A stretch of DNA of 64,000 nucleotides from NCBI GenBank assembly GCA_000149265.1, contig CH001993.1, forward strand, positions 1,371,338 to 1,435,337. Reading direction: 5' to 3'. Both the position numbers and the translations under genes were made by a program. The notes under the pieces are model-generated. The model was given only the letters and a program-made list of their open reading frames with translations, searched no databases and was not told the origin of the DNA. Positions 1 to 18,665 of the stretch are shown here, piece by piece. Position 1 is the stretch's first letter; each line of letters opens with the position of its first letter. Origin of the DNA: Ciona savignyi. Lineage: Eukaryota; Chordata; Ascidiacea; Phlebobranchia; Cionidae.

Positions 1-2
1 CC

Positions 3-509
3 TCACCCCAATTCGCAACTTTTAAAATTCAAGATGGAAAATCTAAAAACTTGAAGTACGATAATGATTCTTCTCAAAGTTCAGGGCACAATTCACCTCA
101 CCAAGAATCAAAATCTGTGATTGAGGAAGATTCCAAACCCACCGACGATTCTGCATCTCACGCGACCACTCTGTTCATGAACAACCTCCCTGTTCCTGCT
201 CCTTCATCCGACTCCCCAGTGATCCGATCCCTCGCATCGGAACCACGGATCAGGCCACATCCTCCCAGTAGATCCCATTCTCTTTCTCACGAAAAACTTC
301 ACCGGAAATACCGAATGAGCACGGAAAGTTCATTCCAAATCTCAGAACCAAGTGACATCCGGACTTCAGAGCTTGGTGATATCAAAACATCCGACATCAT
401 GAGCGAGCTAAACACCTCAACCGAAAACGCAACCCCAAATTTAAGTGGGGTTTTGGAACGTAAAGTTTCTTTTCCAAAACTTGATATGTCAATGTCATCC
501 TTCAAATAA
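3..509 (+). CDS. C-terminal exon of an unrecognised protein (partial)
   Basis: The reading frame is open from base 3 to a TAA at 507-509 and has no start in the window, so this is the end of a gene that begins upstream (at least 168 residues). The peptide is hydrophilic and very rich in Ser, Thr, Asp and Pro. It has no membrane segment and no folded-domain motif that I recognise. It carries basic-Ser stretches (RSHSLSHEKLHRKYR) and a late ERKVSFPK, the kind of sequence found in phosphorylated cytoplasmic tails of kinases, channels or receptors. An AATAAA at about 540 lies just after the stop and probably ends the transcript. I cannot name the family. Reality of the coding frame is fairly secure because a long open frame ends right before a poly(A) signal. 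Confidence 0.6.
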   Translation, partial: SPQFATFKIQDGKSKNLKYDNDSSQSSGHNSPHQESKSVIEEDSKPTDDSASHATTLFMNNLPVPAPSSDSPVIRSLASEPRIRPHPPSRSHSLSHEKLHRKYRMSTESSFQISEPSDIRTSELGDIKTSDIMSELNTSTENATPNLSGVLERKVSFPKLDMSMSSFK

Positions 510-824
510 AATTTGAATATAAAAATCTTAATGTTTGTCTAATAAAATTAGTACATTGTTTATTGTTTAAAAGTTAAACAATATGTTTTTTGTCTTTTTG
601 TAGTGAATATACCATGCTAAATTACATGTTGGATGTATACCACATATGGCTGCGATTTTGATGTGTTTTACTTTAAATTTGAATGCCGGTATCGGTATGT
701 TGTACTTTTAAGTACTGGTAGTTTGTAAAATCTATGTAATTTATGTTGTTAATTTTTTATTACCATTTTATATCAAATATATTTTCTTTTATTATTTTTA
801 GATGTAAATAATAGAGAGTGTAAA
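510..824 (+). other. Gap between two + strand genes, with poly(A) signal and 3' splice acceptor
   Basis: The stretch holds an AATAAA at about 540 for the upstream gene. A strong pyrimidine tract ending in TTTTTAG at about 783-801 lies 23 bases before the next ATG. With no upstream exon visible, that acceptor suits either a 5'UTR intron or spliced-leader trans-splicing, which is known in tunicates. No other coding sequence is seen. Confidence 0.45.
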
Positions 825-7463
<6,639 letters not shown>

Positions 7464-8068
7464 AATGAAAATGCGTTGAAAGAAAAGCTTCGATATCATA
7501 TATACATTCTACACACGCTGTGTAAAATTGCTTGCTCATCATGGAAGGTCTTTATTGCATAATTTTTCTTCGTAACTAGAAGTTTATTTTTGAGGTAATT
7601 AGTCTTGGAATAAAGCGTTTATAAAAGAATACTTTTTGCAGCCATATCTGAGATTTGCCTTTTTTACAATATTCACATGAAATGTTCAAGCAACTGTCTT
7701 TAGGCCGTATTTTTCTGTTTCTGTACTAATGCCAATAATGTAAACATTTTTGTCGGTTTTACCTTTTAAAGATCTTCGCAATTTTTGTACTCATTGCTTT
7801 TATATATTGTCACTTCCTGCCTTTTTTGCAGTAAACCTCCAAACCGTTTTTTTTCCTGAATGCCAAGTTTAACCAATCATGACATACTGTTGTTTATTGC
7901 ATCTATATATATTTACCTCAGTATATTTTAAGCAATGATTGAAAGTTCCAGTATTACAATTCTCACGATATTACCATACCGCTTTTTGCTTGCACTAATC
8001 AACTCTATACCTAACAGGTTGTAGGACATTCAAATATACCTAACAGGTTGTAGGACGTCAAAAAAACT
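7464..8068. other. Intergenic gap between HHIPL1-like and GINS1
   Basis: It holds the HHIPL1 poly(A) signal (AATAAA, 7609-7614) and, just before the GINS1 start, a 22-base direct duplication (8006-8027 and 8035-8056). Each copy contains CTAACAG, a possible 3' splice acceptor. Nothing else is recognised. Confidence 0.5.
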
Positions 8069-9684
8069 ATGTTTGGCGAAAAAGCATTGGAGCTTATTCG
8101 GGAATTGCATAGGAATCGTGAAGGAACGTTGGCTCCATATAATGTAAGTTGACAAGTTACGATCAAGACGATTTTCTAACATGAATATTCGCAGGAAGAT
8201 GGCGTCCGACAGGTGCTGGAGGAAATGCAAGCTTTGTACGAAGCCAACCAGCAGGACGTGTACGTAACTTCCTTTGAGTGACCACTAGTCAAAGTTGTCG
8301 TCAACCCATGGATTGCCCAATATGACACAAATGACGCAGATCTCTTAAAAAATAAATCTGATCTTTCCAATTATAATGAGTAAACTCAGTAAATTAATTC
8401 GGCATAATGTCCTTCAGAGATTTTTCGTTAATTAAACGTAATCGTAATTTTCGACATTTTTGTCACCACCGCATTTCCATCGTCGACATCGAACTTGTTT
8501 ATGATTTTAGTTCCGTTATAGTCGTTCACCTCACCTATCACAGGTCCCAACTTGTACAGAACGAGTCCGACCAGACGTCGCTCACAGCCGTGCAAATAAG
8601 GCATGACAGTCTGCAAAGAAATAAACGTTGCTTACTAGCCTATCTGTAAGTAGCCCTTTAAATATCTAGCAACGGATTCACAATGGTTGTCTTCTGCACT
8701 TAAGTGATGTTCTTTCAGATATAACCGCTTGCAAAAAATCCGAGAGTTACGGTGGGAGTTTGGAAGTGTGTTGCCAGCAAATGTTCGGAGTAACATGTCC
8801 CCGAAAGAGGTTGGTTCACTTATTAATTAATTGTAACGTGATTTTAACTTGTTTGCTTCTGCGTTCCAGATGGAGTGGTTTTCCAAGTACAACCGTACAC
8901 TCGCTAACTATATGAGGTCTCTTGGAAACGGCGGCCTCGATCTTACACAGGTATGTTCTGCTGACCACAATAATATTATCCGACCGGTTAGTCTGGCGGT
9001 TAAGTGCGACGCCTTTCAACCGAAAGGTCGCAGGTTCAAAACTAGTCGCTACCGAGTCGGTCGTTGCTTGGGCAAGGCACTTAACGGACATTGCCTGAAC
9101 CCAGCGGTTTAATGGGTTCTACTAAATTGATGGAACGTGTCTATCATATATATATACAACACACAGAAATAGCTCCGTTAACCCGACGGATCTGACGATT
9201 TCCCGTGTGTTAACCCTCTTGGTTTTCCCATTCGAGAGGATAAGCATATCATATATATATACAACACACAGAAATAGCTCCGTTAACCCGACGGATCTGA
9301 CGATTTCCCGTGTGTTAACCCTCTTGGTTTTCCCATTCGAGAGGATAAGCATGTATAATCCTATCCTATAACAAAATAATATGGCACCAAACGTTCACGA
9401 GACCGATTGACATACCACACACCATTTAAAAAACCTAGTAACGACCTAACGAAAAATGTTCTTTTTGAGTGACAAAATATTGAATAATGAATACAAACCA
9501 ACCTTCACAGGACATGCAACCTCCCCAAAACGTCCACATCGAAGTCCGCTGTGTGGAAGACCGAGGGGAGTTGGAATTGGACGACGGATCGAAAATATTA
9601 CTCAAGAAAAACTCCATGCATTTTCTACCTCGTTCGCAATGTGAACACCTCATTCGACAAGGCGTATTGAAACAAGTTACTTAG
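8069..9684 (+). CDS. GINS1: DNA replication complex GINS protein PSF1
   Basis: Six exons: 8069-8143, 8195-8259, 8544-8645, 8719-8809, 8870-8950, 9511-9684. They total 588 nt, 195 residues plus stop; human PSF1 is 196. The product is one of four GINS subunits that, with CDC45 and MCM2-7, form the replicative helicase in the nucleus. Characteristic stretches are the start [64 protein letters not shown], and the C-terminal B domain ([42 protein letters not shown]). All introns are GT-AG and phases match. Intron 5 carries a SINE. The stop lies only about 170 bp from the stop of the convergent PKD gene. The first ATG matches the family start exactly, so the start is secure. Confidence 0.96.
8981..9371 (+). 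repeat. tRNA-derived SINE in GINS1 intron 5 with a tandemly duplicated body
   Basis: The head has a polymerase III A-box-like GGTTAGTCTGGCGGTTAAG and a B-box-like GTCGCAGGTTCAAAACTAG. Then follow the body (CTTGGGCAAGGCACTTAACG, ACATTGCCTGAACCCAGCGG) and a tail ending ATCCTATCCTATAA. The 3' body unit is present twice, 9142-9246 and 9247-9351, as a 105-bp direct repeat with no difference that I can see, so the duplication is recent. Other copies of the family occur throughout the window. Confidence 0.8.
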
Positions 9685-9696
9685 CTTTTCTACATA

Positions 9697-9702
9697 TTTA
9701 TT
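9697..9702 (-). terminator. Probable poly(A) signal of the PKD gene
   Basis: The minus strand reads AATAAA about 150 bp past the PKD stop. It lies 13 bp beyond the convergent GINS1 stop, so the two 3'UTRs probably overlap. Confidence 0.5.
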
Positions 9703-9854
9703 GGCCACCCGATAAGGCACACGCGGTAGTGGTTAGTTCGTCATTATACATTGCACGGAAACCCCCGGACACTATACTGCATGGCAGGTTATCTATAATT
9801 TTACAAACAGTGATAAGGCACGTGATCGCGTGGGATCGTCCAGCAGCAGCATAA

Positions 9855-12800
9855 TCACATATTTTCATGTTCTCTCTGGTACGCACTCCAACGGTCGTCA
9901 TCGCTTTCGTGCGTCAGATACCGTTTGCCAACCACCTGTTCAAGCTGCCTGAGATCCTGCCAGCACTGGTAATCCTGCGGAATCGTGGATATTAGAACGA
10001 ATGCGCTTTTCTTTTGGGGAAAAAACTATACCTGAAGCCATATATGACTGAGCGCTTTGTCCACCGACGGTCGTTTACGCTTTTTAACTTGGAGTAAGGA
10101 ACCGATGAGATCAACAGCTGGAATAAGCATGGTTTCGTCATCTTTATAAATTGTTTCATACTTCGATAGAAAATAAATTTTATTTGTTTTGTCAATTTGT
10201 TATTTGTCTTATTGTCCAAGCGAAATAAGCGAACGCGGTAATACTGTACTGAGAATGCATTCGCAAGCTCGTTGTTTGCCACTCACAATCGTGACTGATT
10301 CCACTCCATGGGTGGGCCGGGTACATGAAAGCAGCGTTTTGTATTTGCTGGTTGATATCCTCGTCTTCATTGAACGGGAAAGTCCCCGACAAGCTGACGT
10401 AGATGATCACGCCAACCGACCACATGTCAAGTGATCGGTTGTAACACTAAAAATGAGAATCCACATTTAAAACTTGTAGGGAATAGTGGTTGTATGTGTA
10501 TTACCTCCTTCCGCAGCACTTCAGGCGCCAGGTAAGCAGGTGTCCCGACTACCGATCTGCGGAACGACTTCTGCCCGATAATCCTCGCGAAACCGAAATC
10601 GCACAGTTTTAACTGCGAAGGGAATATCTGGTTTGTACTGGGCTCAAAGCGGTTTCAGCAAACCGCCGCATCATAAGACTCCATTTACGAGACAATAATC
10701 AAGGAAATTAAATGGCGGTTATGGAATGAGGCTATTCACCTGCGGGAATGCGTCGTCGCTCGAAAGAAGAACGTTTTCCGGCTTGAGATCGCAGTGCACG
10801 ATATTTTGCTTGTGCAAGTAGCGAAGTGCAATAAGAATCTGCGGCGAGTGATGTTGGATCAATTTAAAATTAAAACGTGCGAATCTTGTTGAATTGCATT
10901 GCGCAAATCGCGGCTTAACAAAAGCATCTTACTTGTGAGATTAGAAACTTCGTGATGCGTTCCGGCAGCCGCCCTTTCTCGCTGGACAAAATCATTTCGA
11001 GCATATCACCGCGTAGTTTCTCCATAACAACAAACACTTGCTCCGGCGTCTCGAACATATTGAACAACTTGACTATGCCGGGATGATCTAACCACTGAAA
11101 CACAGCGTTATTAGTTCGAAGTTTTTTAAGAGCCTTTCAATGAAATCGATGGTGATGATAATAAAGTTGTGATCGACGCCAAACGTAACCAATTATGCAA
11201 AAATAAATACGTTAGTTTGACGAGGTCCAAAATACCTTTTTGCGTGTAATTATTTTCCATGTGAAACAAATAGCCATATGACATTATCGCATCTTTATTA
11301 CGGTATACATTTGAAATACTTAAAAAAATGGTTAGGGTATAATAAAACATCCTTACTGCATGAAATGCACCAACCACCATGGCTGTCAAAAATCATACAA
11401 ATAATTTTCCAACCTCTAAGATCTGCACTTCGTGTCGAAGTTGACTTTCCTCCTTGTGTTGGAAGCGAAGTTTGTCCACCACCTTGATAGCTACGTCAAA
11501 GCCTCGCTTTCGGTGCTTCCCCCCGTACACTGTACCAAACTGCCCCGAGCCGAGAACTTCGTCCGGGAACACTTGGTAAATCTGTTCGATTGAATAATCA
11601 ATGTAAGTCGCAAATTAAAAGAATTGATTATGTTCACGTGAACTATGGTAATCGATCTTGCCTTTCCCACTGCGTATTCTCAAGAGTTTCATCAATTTTA
11701 TTAAAAGTTACGATCTCCGTTAAAAAGTACTGCAACATGTATATATGTACACATTCTTCCTGTCTCGATTACTTACTTGGCTAATATCGGTGGCTTTCGA
11801 ATCTTCTGGGTCTTTTGTTAATGAGATCATTACTGAGACTTCTGCGGGTACATAAAAAAAAACGAAAGATAGAAATCGGCTGATTTTTGGGGATAATAAA
11901 AACTTACTCCTTTTCACTCCGCTGGTGGAGTCCTGCTTCCTATCTACAGGAGTCAACGCTTGGTAGACCTGAGTGTGCCAGTCCACCACATTTTCCGACC
12001 TGTGTATGTTCATCTATTGATACGTTTTCGCCATTAAAGCATGTATATATGCGCGTATTTGCATTGATAAGCAATCAAAATCGGCACTCGCAGTTTTGAA
12101 GGTCCATTAGTATCGAATAATTGACATTAACATTATGTTTAATGTCCGTATATTAGGTTTGATGACATATCAATCATATTTATTACCAGTCTAAATTTGA
12201 TTTCGCACATATAATGGCATAGTGTAATTTATGCACACACGGTAACGGCTAAACGATAAGATTAGAATAATGCATGGCGTACCTAACGAGGCCATATTGC
12301 TATTACAATGGAATTTAGATAATATACGGCGCACGTGGTTGATTTGGTTAAGCGTACCTTAAGACAAAAACTGGATATCATAAACCTATGGGTCCAAATG
12401 CTTCCTTATTGTTGACCATTTACATTCTCAGTCCGTGTGTCATTTTAACCGACATTTGTATGATTTAAGGGAACATCGGTAAGTACGCTGCGCTACTTCA
12501 TAAATCACTTTGAGTGACGTCGCCTTAAACGTGGTTGTCGATGTTCATTGTCCATAGTCTGCGCAGCAACAAATATCTTGGTCTATTTGTTGCGGTGGTA
12601 GGTTTCATAAATTATTTATGACTTACATTTCGCCGGAATCATCGCTCACAAGAAGTTCCAAGCCCGAGGTTAAAATTTTAAAGAAGTGCAAGGGCTCGCC
12701 AGGAAGAAGTCGGGTGACCATCAGAATGCTTAGAATGTCACTCAGTTCAATTTCCTGCATGAGATATTTGTTTGGTGGTTTACATGGTAGGGTATCGGAG

Positions 12801-15800
12801 CGCCACCCAAAATGTTGTGGCATCGAAACTACTGGCTATTGCCAGTTGTGTCCTTGGGCGCACTTACCGGACAATACTGGAACCCAGTGGAATAATGGTT
12901 TGAACACCTGTAGCAATGTCGCTATTCAATAATACGCCAACACATTGCCACAGCTCTGGTAAACCGAAGATGGGTACCACGCCCTTCGTCCCACGCAGAT
13001 AAACAGGAGTATTCTATTCTATCCGAACACTAATAATTATGGGCGAGACAATAGACTCGCAAACATTGGGCCAACGGTTGCATCATCTACCTATTGTAGA
13101 TAGCCTGTCCACATTATGATTGGAATGGCGATGTAAGGTGTATTCAAATTACAAACACTGTTCACGACTACACACCGTCGCGCATTCCATGAAAATCAAA
13201 AACTGACAACCACCAAAGCATGACGTGTTACCCAGCAATTTTCATGTGGCAGACGACGTACAAGTCATTCAGCCGTGTCGTCAGCGGCCAGGTATGCCCG
13301 GGTTGCGTTTACACACGCTCGCTATTGATTCCTTAAGTCAACACAGCACTACGGTTTTCCTCCGTTGCTATTAATAATCGCACAGGGACTTTTTATGGGT
13401 AGAAACGGGGAAAACAGCATCAAGAACGTGGTTAAGACAGATCACCGAAGACTTACCTTGAAATAATTCGCTCCAGTCTCAGATCTGTACAACGTGATGG
13501 ATTTCGAGTCAAGTCTCCAATAATGTCGCCTCCTCTGAAATAGAATATTATAACTAACCATTCGAGAAACACAACAAAATAACACAGCACTACGAAGTCA
13601 TGGCATAGAAAATATTGCTGAGGGTTAAATTGATGGGTTTAAAGTTTGTACAGAATATTGTGGTGGTTGATATATATCAATAGACTGTTACCACTGAGTC
13701 CTTGTTTGTGAAGTGAATCAGCCAGCCTTCTTTGAGCACAGTGCTCGAACGCTTCTTGGTTTGTTTTATCGACTGCACAACACGCATGAGGGGAATGTTC
13801 GGGGCGTCCGAGCTGGAAATGTAAAGAGATGCTGGTCCACAATATGAATGTGCCTGAAGGGCGTGTTTTACTGTGCGTGGGCGGAGCGCGGCAATGTGAA
13901 TTAAAGGCATTTCTTGGTCGTCGCACAAATGTTACAACTTCCCCGAACGTTCTACTGAACTACCACTTCGTTCAAATTTGTTTCCATTGAAATATGGTTC
14001 AGATAAGTGGTAAACTAAGGCTAAAGCAATGTATATATAGAGACATTGACAGTAATAAATGCTTAGATGACTGTAAACACATAATTGATGATTCAAGTAA
14101 TATTTTGATAAAGTATTAACCTAAAATTCATGAAATGCAAGATCTTAATCAACTAGATCACGGATACGTGATAATAGACAATCGCTTTTAATGAAGATAC
14201 GCATGGAGAATACAGAATAAGGCATTATGATACGTTACCTCTCCACGGCCATGCTATTTTCCGTGGATTCGTCTTCTTCCACGGGTGCGCTGGGAGTGGG
14301 AGGATCAAATGGATCGGATGTGTCCATCCCGTCATCACTATCCACGATGTCATCCGCGTCCGTCTCGGAATCTGCGGAGCAAGATCATCATCATCAGTGT
14401 AGATATCGATGGTACAATACGACGTCCGCGGTAAAATGGCGGTATTTGCAATCAAAGCTTATGCTGAAACCCGTGTTTTGAGTGTTTGTTACCCAATATT
14501 TACATAACAATTGAAGAGCCAGTATTTAAATTGTTACTGAGAACAACTTACTATTGTTGAAGTGACGGTAAGGGATTATTACCCATATCTAACATCACAT
14601 TACTGTGAAGTAACATCACATGTGGCCATGTTAATCAATTTTGGAGAGTATCTATCTCGATTTTGGATTGGAGGATAATCCGCTTCTAAACAGATTTGAC
14701 ATATGGAGCAAGGTAAAGTCTGGTCATCTTTCGTCGATAACTTTCATTTGGGACAAGAGTAGCTCGGTATGTGAAAATATTATTACCGGAAAAGTGCGTA
14801 CGTTAAGCACATTTCCTTATTGCGTTATAGCACTGGTTATAAATCAAAAGGTATATCGATCTGAGGATTCGTGCAGCGTCGGATTATAACGAAAGAAATG
14901 CCATTGCGTTCTGAAAGACATTGGCCGAGGATTAACAGACGTAATGTATTGCCCTTAATGAACGTGGTGTTTTGCGGGGTAGTGTTAGACTGACATGACC
15001 TCATTGTGATAATAAATTAAGCGCGCGAATGTCATTTGGTCGTGTGTGTTCCACTCGAATTAAGTGGGCGTTGTTTTGAAGGTTTCGAAGCATGAACGAT
15101 GCGGGGTATAACAATGTTTAGATCTTGTTGAATCGTAACTAAACACAATATTATATTTACTTGTGATAATACGGGCTATGATTTTATGTTTGAATGCAGT
15201 CGTAAAAAACACTGTATTTTGTTAAAAAACCATCATAAACACCATACAGCGTATGAGAGTTACACCGCCAATAATCTAAATACTAAGGGTGGTTGTAGAA
15301 CAATACCTTTCCTTAGCACAGCTATCCGCTGCGGTTAAGCCTTATGCAGCAGGCATCCCTGAAAGTGATTGCAGTAGCGACCTTATTAAATATCAGTTCG
15401 CTCGATCGGCTCTTCAGATATTAATGCGGAATTATCAAAAAACATTCGCGGCTTCTAATAATCCCCAGTAATTATAGTGGCATGTCGTGGGGAATTCTCT
15501 TGTACTACTTCGTAGAACACGAACCAGTGTTTGTTTTGTTATTGACCCAATCTTAATTGTAACCATGACGTGTTAAAACAAGTAAACGACTGTTTTATGC
15601 TCTTTGTAGGTATGTCATTTAAGTATGTGCGGGTATGTGCTATTTTGAATGTCATATTATATGCATACCGGTACTTACTTTTTGTTTCTTCTTCGGGACA
15701 ATTAGCAGGAACGTCGTTTTTACATCGTTTATGGCAGTTAAATTTGCAATCTATAAAATAGTATTTGTTTAGGACAAGTTATTTATTATTTCATGTCTTG

Positions 15801-18665
15801 ATTAAACTAGGACATGCCTTTGCACTGAACTCCCTGTTTGAAGAAGCCTCTCAGCAGTTTTTTACACTGCATGCAAACTGTAGGGCGTGTGTAAGAGTGC
15901 ACCTGTCGAACAGAAATAAGTTGTTTATCGAGCATCGCACGTTACCACACGCCTCCTATTGTTTAGCTGGACTCACTTGAAAAGCGTGGGGAACTCGTAT
16001 TGCGAGTGAACGCTCCATCCAAAGCGGTCGACATGAATAAGTCCGCCCGGAGCGCTGGGTCGAAGGGTACAGACTCACCACCTGGAAGGCAAGGCGTTGC
16101 ACGCTCGGTTCACGGTGAATTAGTGAGTGGGCGTAACGATAGATGCGTCGCTACAGTATCTATGCAACAACACGAATACGCTGGATATTTAACAACGGGG
16201 TGTGATTTACCTCTATTTGAGCAAAAATAAGGCGCATGTTACACTAAAGCGCAGGCGTTATATCAAATATCAAATCATCCATTGTACACAGCTCGTTACT
16301 TGACAGCTAATTTCCTTCAAACACACTTACCGACGATGAAACTGAGTCTTGCAGGGAAAGAGTGGAACCATTCCACGTATTTACAGATGCCGATACAGAA
16401 GCCTTTCGTTTGCGCACCAAAGTGCAGTCATTCGGAATTTTGTATGCGCATCGTTTGTGGTAGTTTTGACCGCAACCTGTCGCGTAATAAAATTGAAACG
16501 TGTGTTTTTTCATGGTTAAGAAGCAAAAAAATGCGATTTTTTAGATTTTCTTACCATCGCAACGCAGGCCCTGCCTTACAATCCCCCAAAGCATTTCACC
16601 ACAATAATCACAAAAAGCAGGTGATCTGTAGGAATGGACTGATAATGTGTGCGGTCGAATCTTCATGTTATCGCCTCCGAATTCCGCTGTATGGGAGAGA
16701 AAGAGCATTAATAACTCCGCGACAACTAATTCATTTCCAGTTTGACGCAGGTTGTTGTCTTGACGTCAGAGTCACATGTCACGACGGCGTTAAATGCCGC
16801 AAACGGGCACCAGTAAATAGTCACGCAGTTGTGTAAAAACATCGGATGAATAATCAGTTAACCAACGATGACCTCATTTTTGCAGCAGCATGTGCTGTCT
16901 CGTATTTACATTATGAAATCACGCTATTTTTATTTCCACATTGCATTGTACGTCCTCCTGTTGTGACAGATTTATAGTTGGTTAAGAATTTACGTCCCAA
17001 CTTGCGATGCCAAATTTGGGCGCTCACATATGAAGAAATTAGTACACGGTGCACTGAACGTCAACGGCGGCACTACACATACGGGTACGCTGAAATTCCT
17101 ATGTTTAATACGCCGCTGCGTGAACAACCGACAGTTAAAGATTTACAACGCAAGGAGTGCTTTGTATATGGCCTCGGGCTTGCTTTGCACTGCCCATAAT
17201 ATTCCACCACTGGTACTTTAGTACAGTTTACAATCAGCATGACATTTAAAGTGCATAAATAACTATATTGAAAGGAACAAATTACTTTCAAGATTGTAAT
17301 TGTAACGTCTCCAGAGGAAACACTAAACGGACATCAATTCTCAAGCAGACACATACCCTGGTCTGATGGTTTAAGATTAAGTTATATAAATCTTGAATTA
17401 TAGTTTTTAAATGCTACCAATCGAAAAAAAAACATGATACGAAGTAATATTAACATTTAAAGCTTATTTAGACCAATTTTGTAACCAAATTACCAATTTT
17501 ATTCCATTAAAAATATTGGTCTGAATTACTTTATAAAAGACAAACATATTTTAGAACATTATGCATGGTATGAATGTACGCGGTAATTTGAATTAATTGA
17601 AAATGGAATATAATATTAATATGTTAATTAATGCAATATGCTTTTTGCTCAGACGATGAACAGATCAATATCTAACACTTGTTTCTGTTCATCCACATAG
17701 TATACTGTAATGCTGTTGCTAATTAAATTTACAAAAGTATTACAGCCACATTACTATCAAGAATTACAAAGTATAAAAATTAATTTTGTTACAGTATTTG
17801 TTAGGTTGTGATAGATTGTAAACCTGGTACCACTAACTTTATGCCTTCAATGTTTTTGTAATTTCAAATACTAGTACTAGTACCCAGTCTGTGTACACTA
17901 AAAAGTGTAAATTACCTGACAAAACAACTTCAATGAGAGCTCCATCTTTCATTTCATCTGAAGATTTCATAACTTTGAGTATATTGTCATGATTTGGCTG
18001 ATGCTGAAAGAGATGAATCTGCTGTGCCAATCTCAAACAAATCTGTGCTTGTGGAAACTGAAACAATAAAACAAATGAAATTGTAGGATGTGTAAGGTTA
18101 AAGGCATAACGCTTAAAATACAAGATACTTTTAAAAATGTTACTCTTATTCTATTATTAATTATTCAATTTACGATTGTATTTTTTATAGCTAGACTATC
18201 TCTTCAATCCATAATTGAAGGTTCCAAAATATATTGACTAACTTTTTAAGCTTTTGTACATACTATCAAATGTTTTTATCGACACTTTTCAAGTTTAAAT
18301 ACCTGCATGATGTGGTAAATGTTAAGAGTGTGATATATATGTTAGTTTATTTTCTACCTTACAACATCACTATTATTAACAGCTAACAATTTTATTATTG
18401 TCACGTCATATTTTCCAATAAATAAAGCAAGAGTTTTAAAGGTGATTTAAATATATATATATATACTGGGGAAAAACAGACATACTTGTTTTTCTAGTAC
18501 TGCGACAGCTAGTTCTTTCAAAGCAACTAATGAAAGCTCAGATCGTTTGACCACAACTTGTTCCCGGTGGAATCCAATTTGAAAGTAAAACTGAATGTCA
18601 AGCAGCGGATCGGGAGTATAGGACTCCTCTGTAATACTTGGGGTGGAGCGTTCTGCCGCAAGCAT
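9855..18665 (-). CDS. PRKD: Serine/threonine protein kinase D
   Basis: Twenty exons in transcript order: 18665-18486, 18057-17916, 16686-16555, 16476-16331, 16081-15977, 15902-15818, 15750-15679, 14371-14239, 13812-13692, 13534-13457, 12754-12627, 11999-11908, 11841-11777, 11581-11414, 11094-10933, 10838-10740, 10612-10505, 10446-10287, 10117-10032, 9974-9855. They total 2382 nt, 793 residues plus stop, every phase matching. Domains: N-terminal ubiquitin-like part; C1a near 120-170 and C1b near 232-282 (diacylglycerol sensors); acidic linker; PH near 357-470; kinase from 494 (GSGQFG 504-509, Lys526, HCDLKPEN with Asp620, DFG 641-643). Activation-loop serines 652 and 656 in [14 protein letters not shown] are the known PKC target sites. 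Acts downstream of DAG/PKC at Golgi and plasma membrane. The exon 6 donor is GC instead of GT. There is one PKD gene here, as expected outside vertebrates. The first exon's ATG is the least certain point. Confidence 0.95.
12770..12975 (+). repeat. Diverged SINE copy in a PKD intron
   Basis: The stretch TGTCCTTGGGCGCACTTACC, then GACAATACTGGAACCCAGTG, then AACACATTGCCACAGCTCTG aligns in order with the body of the better-preserved SINE copies. It is antisense to the host gene. Confidence 0.5.
15280..15471 (+). CDS. Unrecognised ORF nested antisense in a PKD intron
   Basis: An open frame of about 63 codons ends in TAA at 15469-15471. It lies in the PKD intron between exons 8 and 7, on the opposite strand. 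The peptide is balanced and helix-like ([18 protein letters not shown], then [20 protein letters not shown], ending in ASNNPQ) and looks more protein-like than the AT-rich shadow ORFs around it. There is no obvious start; a CTAAG acceptor-like site is at about 15284. It could be the last exon of a nested gene, an exon remnant, or chance. I do not recognise a family. Confidence 0.25.
   Translation: MLRVVVEQYLSLAQLSAAVKPYAAGIPESDCSSDLIKYQFARSALQILMRNYQKTFAASNNPQ

Noticed and set aside
9122-9352. 76-codon minus ORF with an internal peptide repeat
   Set aside because: It is the translation of the duplicated SINE body, not a gene.
16282-16836. 184-codon + strand ORF over the PKD C1a exons
   Set aside because: It is the antisense of real PKD exons 3 and 4 plus their intron. 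No protein family fits it.
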